From: Nanobdellota archaeon
Lineage (GTDB): Archaea; Nanobdellota; Nanobdellia; Pacearchaeales; UBA12030
Length of the DNA: 13,260 bases
Direction: 5' to 3'
Assembly: GCA_022572525.1 (NCBI GenBank)
Contig: JACZVS010000004.1
Location: 840 to 14,099, forward strand
In this document: positions 12,772 through 13,260 of the stretch, piece after piece
Layout: each line of letters begins with the position of its first letter
Numbering within the stretch: position 1 is the stretch's first letter
Program-made: the position numbers and the translations under genes
Notes under the pieces: model-generated
Told to the model about the DNA's origin: nothing
Database searches by the model: none
Seen by the model: only the letters and a program-made list of their open reading frames with translations

Positions 12772-13176
12772 ATGAAGAAAGAGGCACTTTCAGATATAGC
12801 AATCCTTGTATTGCGTATAGGTTTAGCATTAGTTTTCTTTTATTTTGGAGTAGATAAATTCATTAATCTTCAAGGAAATGCTGCTGTTGCCAGCTCTCTA
12901 GGAGTTCCAATAAACACAATTTTCTTTACAATCTTTTATGGAGTAATAGAAGTAGTTGTTGGGGCTTTCTTAATGTTAGGATTGTTTTCAAGAATTACAG
13001 CTGCTGTTGGTGCTGGAATGCTTATCTCAACACTATTGGCTTTCTGGTTCAAAATGCAGATATTTCTTCCAAGAGACGTTGGCTTGCTTGGCGCTGCCAT
13101 CTTTCTCCTTATTAATGGGGGTGGAAGAATAGGCCTAGATAGGTATATAAGAGTAAAAGGAGTTTTTGAGGGATAA
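12772..13176 (+). CDS. DoxX-family four-helix membrane protein
   Basis: This 134-residue protein has four hydrophobic helices (about 8-27, 48-68, 74-94, 98-117). Helix 1 has the family-like LRIGLALVFFYFGVDKFINL, and later come GAFLMLGLFSRITA and a helix-4 GAAIFLLINGGGRIGLD. Length and topology fit the DoxX/DoxD family. Some members are part of quinol-dependent sulfur or thiol redox systems; most are uncharacterised. Placement after a blue-copper protein and near a DsbA-like oxidoreductase fits a membrane redox role, but that is inference from context. Its promoter is its own, and the next gene starts one base after its stop codon. Confidence 0.88.
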   Translation: MKKEALSDIAILVLRIGLALVFFYFGVDKFINLQGNAAVASSLGVPINTIFFTIFYGVIEVVVGAFLMLGLFSRITAAVGAGMLISTLLAFWFKMQIFLPRDVGLLGAAIFLLINGGGRIGLDRYIRVKGVFEG

Positions 13177-13177
13177 A

Positions 13178-13260
13178 ATGGGATTTCATTTGAATATCAT
13201 ACCCAAAGCATATCACCCAGTAAAGATACCTCAATCAGCAGAAGGTATTCAGTTGTCTAC
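13178..13260 (+). CDS. Start of an unidentified gene (3' end outside window)
   Basis: An ATG one base after the DoxX-gene stop opens a frame of 27 full codons that continues past the window edge. The N-terminus begins MGFHLNIIPKAYHPVKIP and has no signal peptide or recognisable motif. The tight spacing suggests co-transcription with the DoxX-family gene. It is too short to name. Confidence 0.5.
   Translation, partial: MGFHLNIIPKAYHPVKIPQSAEGIQLS

Overview
This AT-rich window looks like a piece of a small archaeal genome, most likely a DPANN-type lineage such as Woesearchaeota or Pacearchaeota. The sequence evidence is a repeated archaeal promoter layout: a TATA-like box centred about 25 bases upstream of several start codons with almost no leader (nfeD, dut, the first lipoprotein, the 12111 gene, the DoxX gene). 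No bacterial -35/-10 pairs were needed to explain any gene. Heavy AGA/AGG arginine usage, an archaeal-style NfeD-stomatin pair and a vitamin-B12-type ribonucleotide reductase fit this. The lineage below domain level is inference.

Layout, left to right. (1) 1-1867: the 3' part of a COG2403-type P-loop GTPase overlaps the start of an ornithine-carbamoyltransferase-like gene by four bases. (2) 1908-3874: an NfeD membrane serine protease and a stomatin/SPFH protein form the classic two-gene membrane quality-control pair. (3) 3942-5264: a class III PLP aminotransferase, probably acting on ornithine, acetylornithine or GABA. (4) 5264-8768: a deoxyribonucleotide operon, nrdR - thioredoxin - nrdJ, with genes one base apart. 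It is preceded by a 259-base regulatory region holding three palindromes that match the bacterial NrdR box. (5) 8828-9910: dUTPase and, convergently, thymidylate kinase; their last ten codons overlap tail to tail in exact codon register. (6) 9981-13176: an extracytoplasmic redox block with a membrane-anchored DsbA-like oxidoreductase (minus strand), three lipoproteins with cupredoxin-like domains, a two-helix membrane protein and a DoxX-family membrane protein. A further gene begins at 13178 and leaves the window.

How the genes fit together. NrdJ makes deoxyribonucleotides, and the thioredoxin beside it is the natural reductant for its C-terminal cysteines. NrdR should sense ATP/dATP and repress the operon through the boxes. 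Dut and Tmk then handle the dUTP-to-dTTP branch. The GTPase, carbamoyltransferase and aminotransferase suggest ornithine/carbamoyl-phosphate metabolism. The cupredoxin series runs from a domain with no copper ligands, through a His-rich form lacking the usual Cys, to a protein with the full His-Cys-His-Met set. The three share nearly identical, partly mosaic signal peptides.

The strongest candidates for something new are the NrdR regulon wired onto an archaeal promoter with widely spaced boxes, the cupredoxin lipoprotein series with reused signal peptides, and the carbamoyltransferase with a changed substrate loop coupled to a GTPase. No RNA gene, CRISPR array, insertion sequence or origin was seen. 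All protein identifications are from motif recognition by eye; no database search was run.
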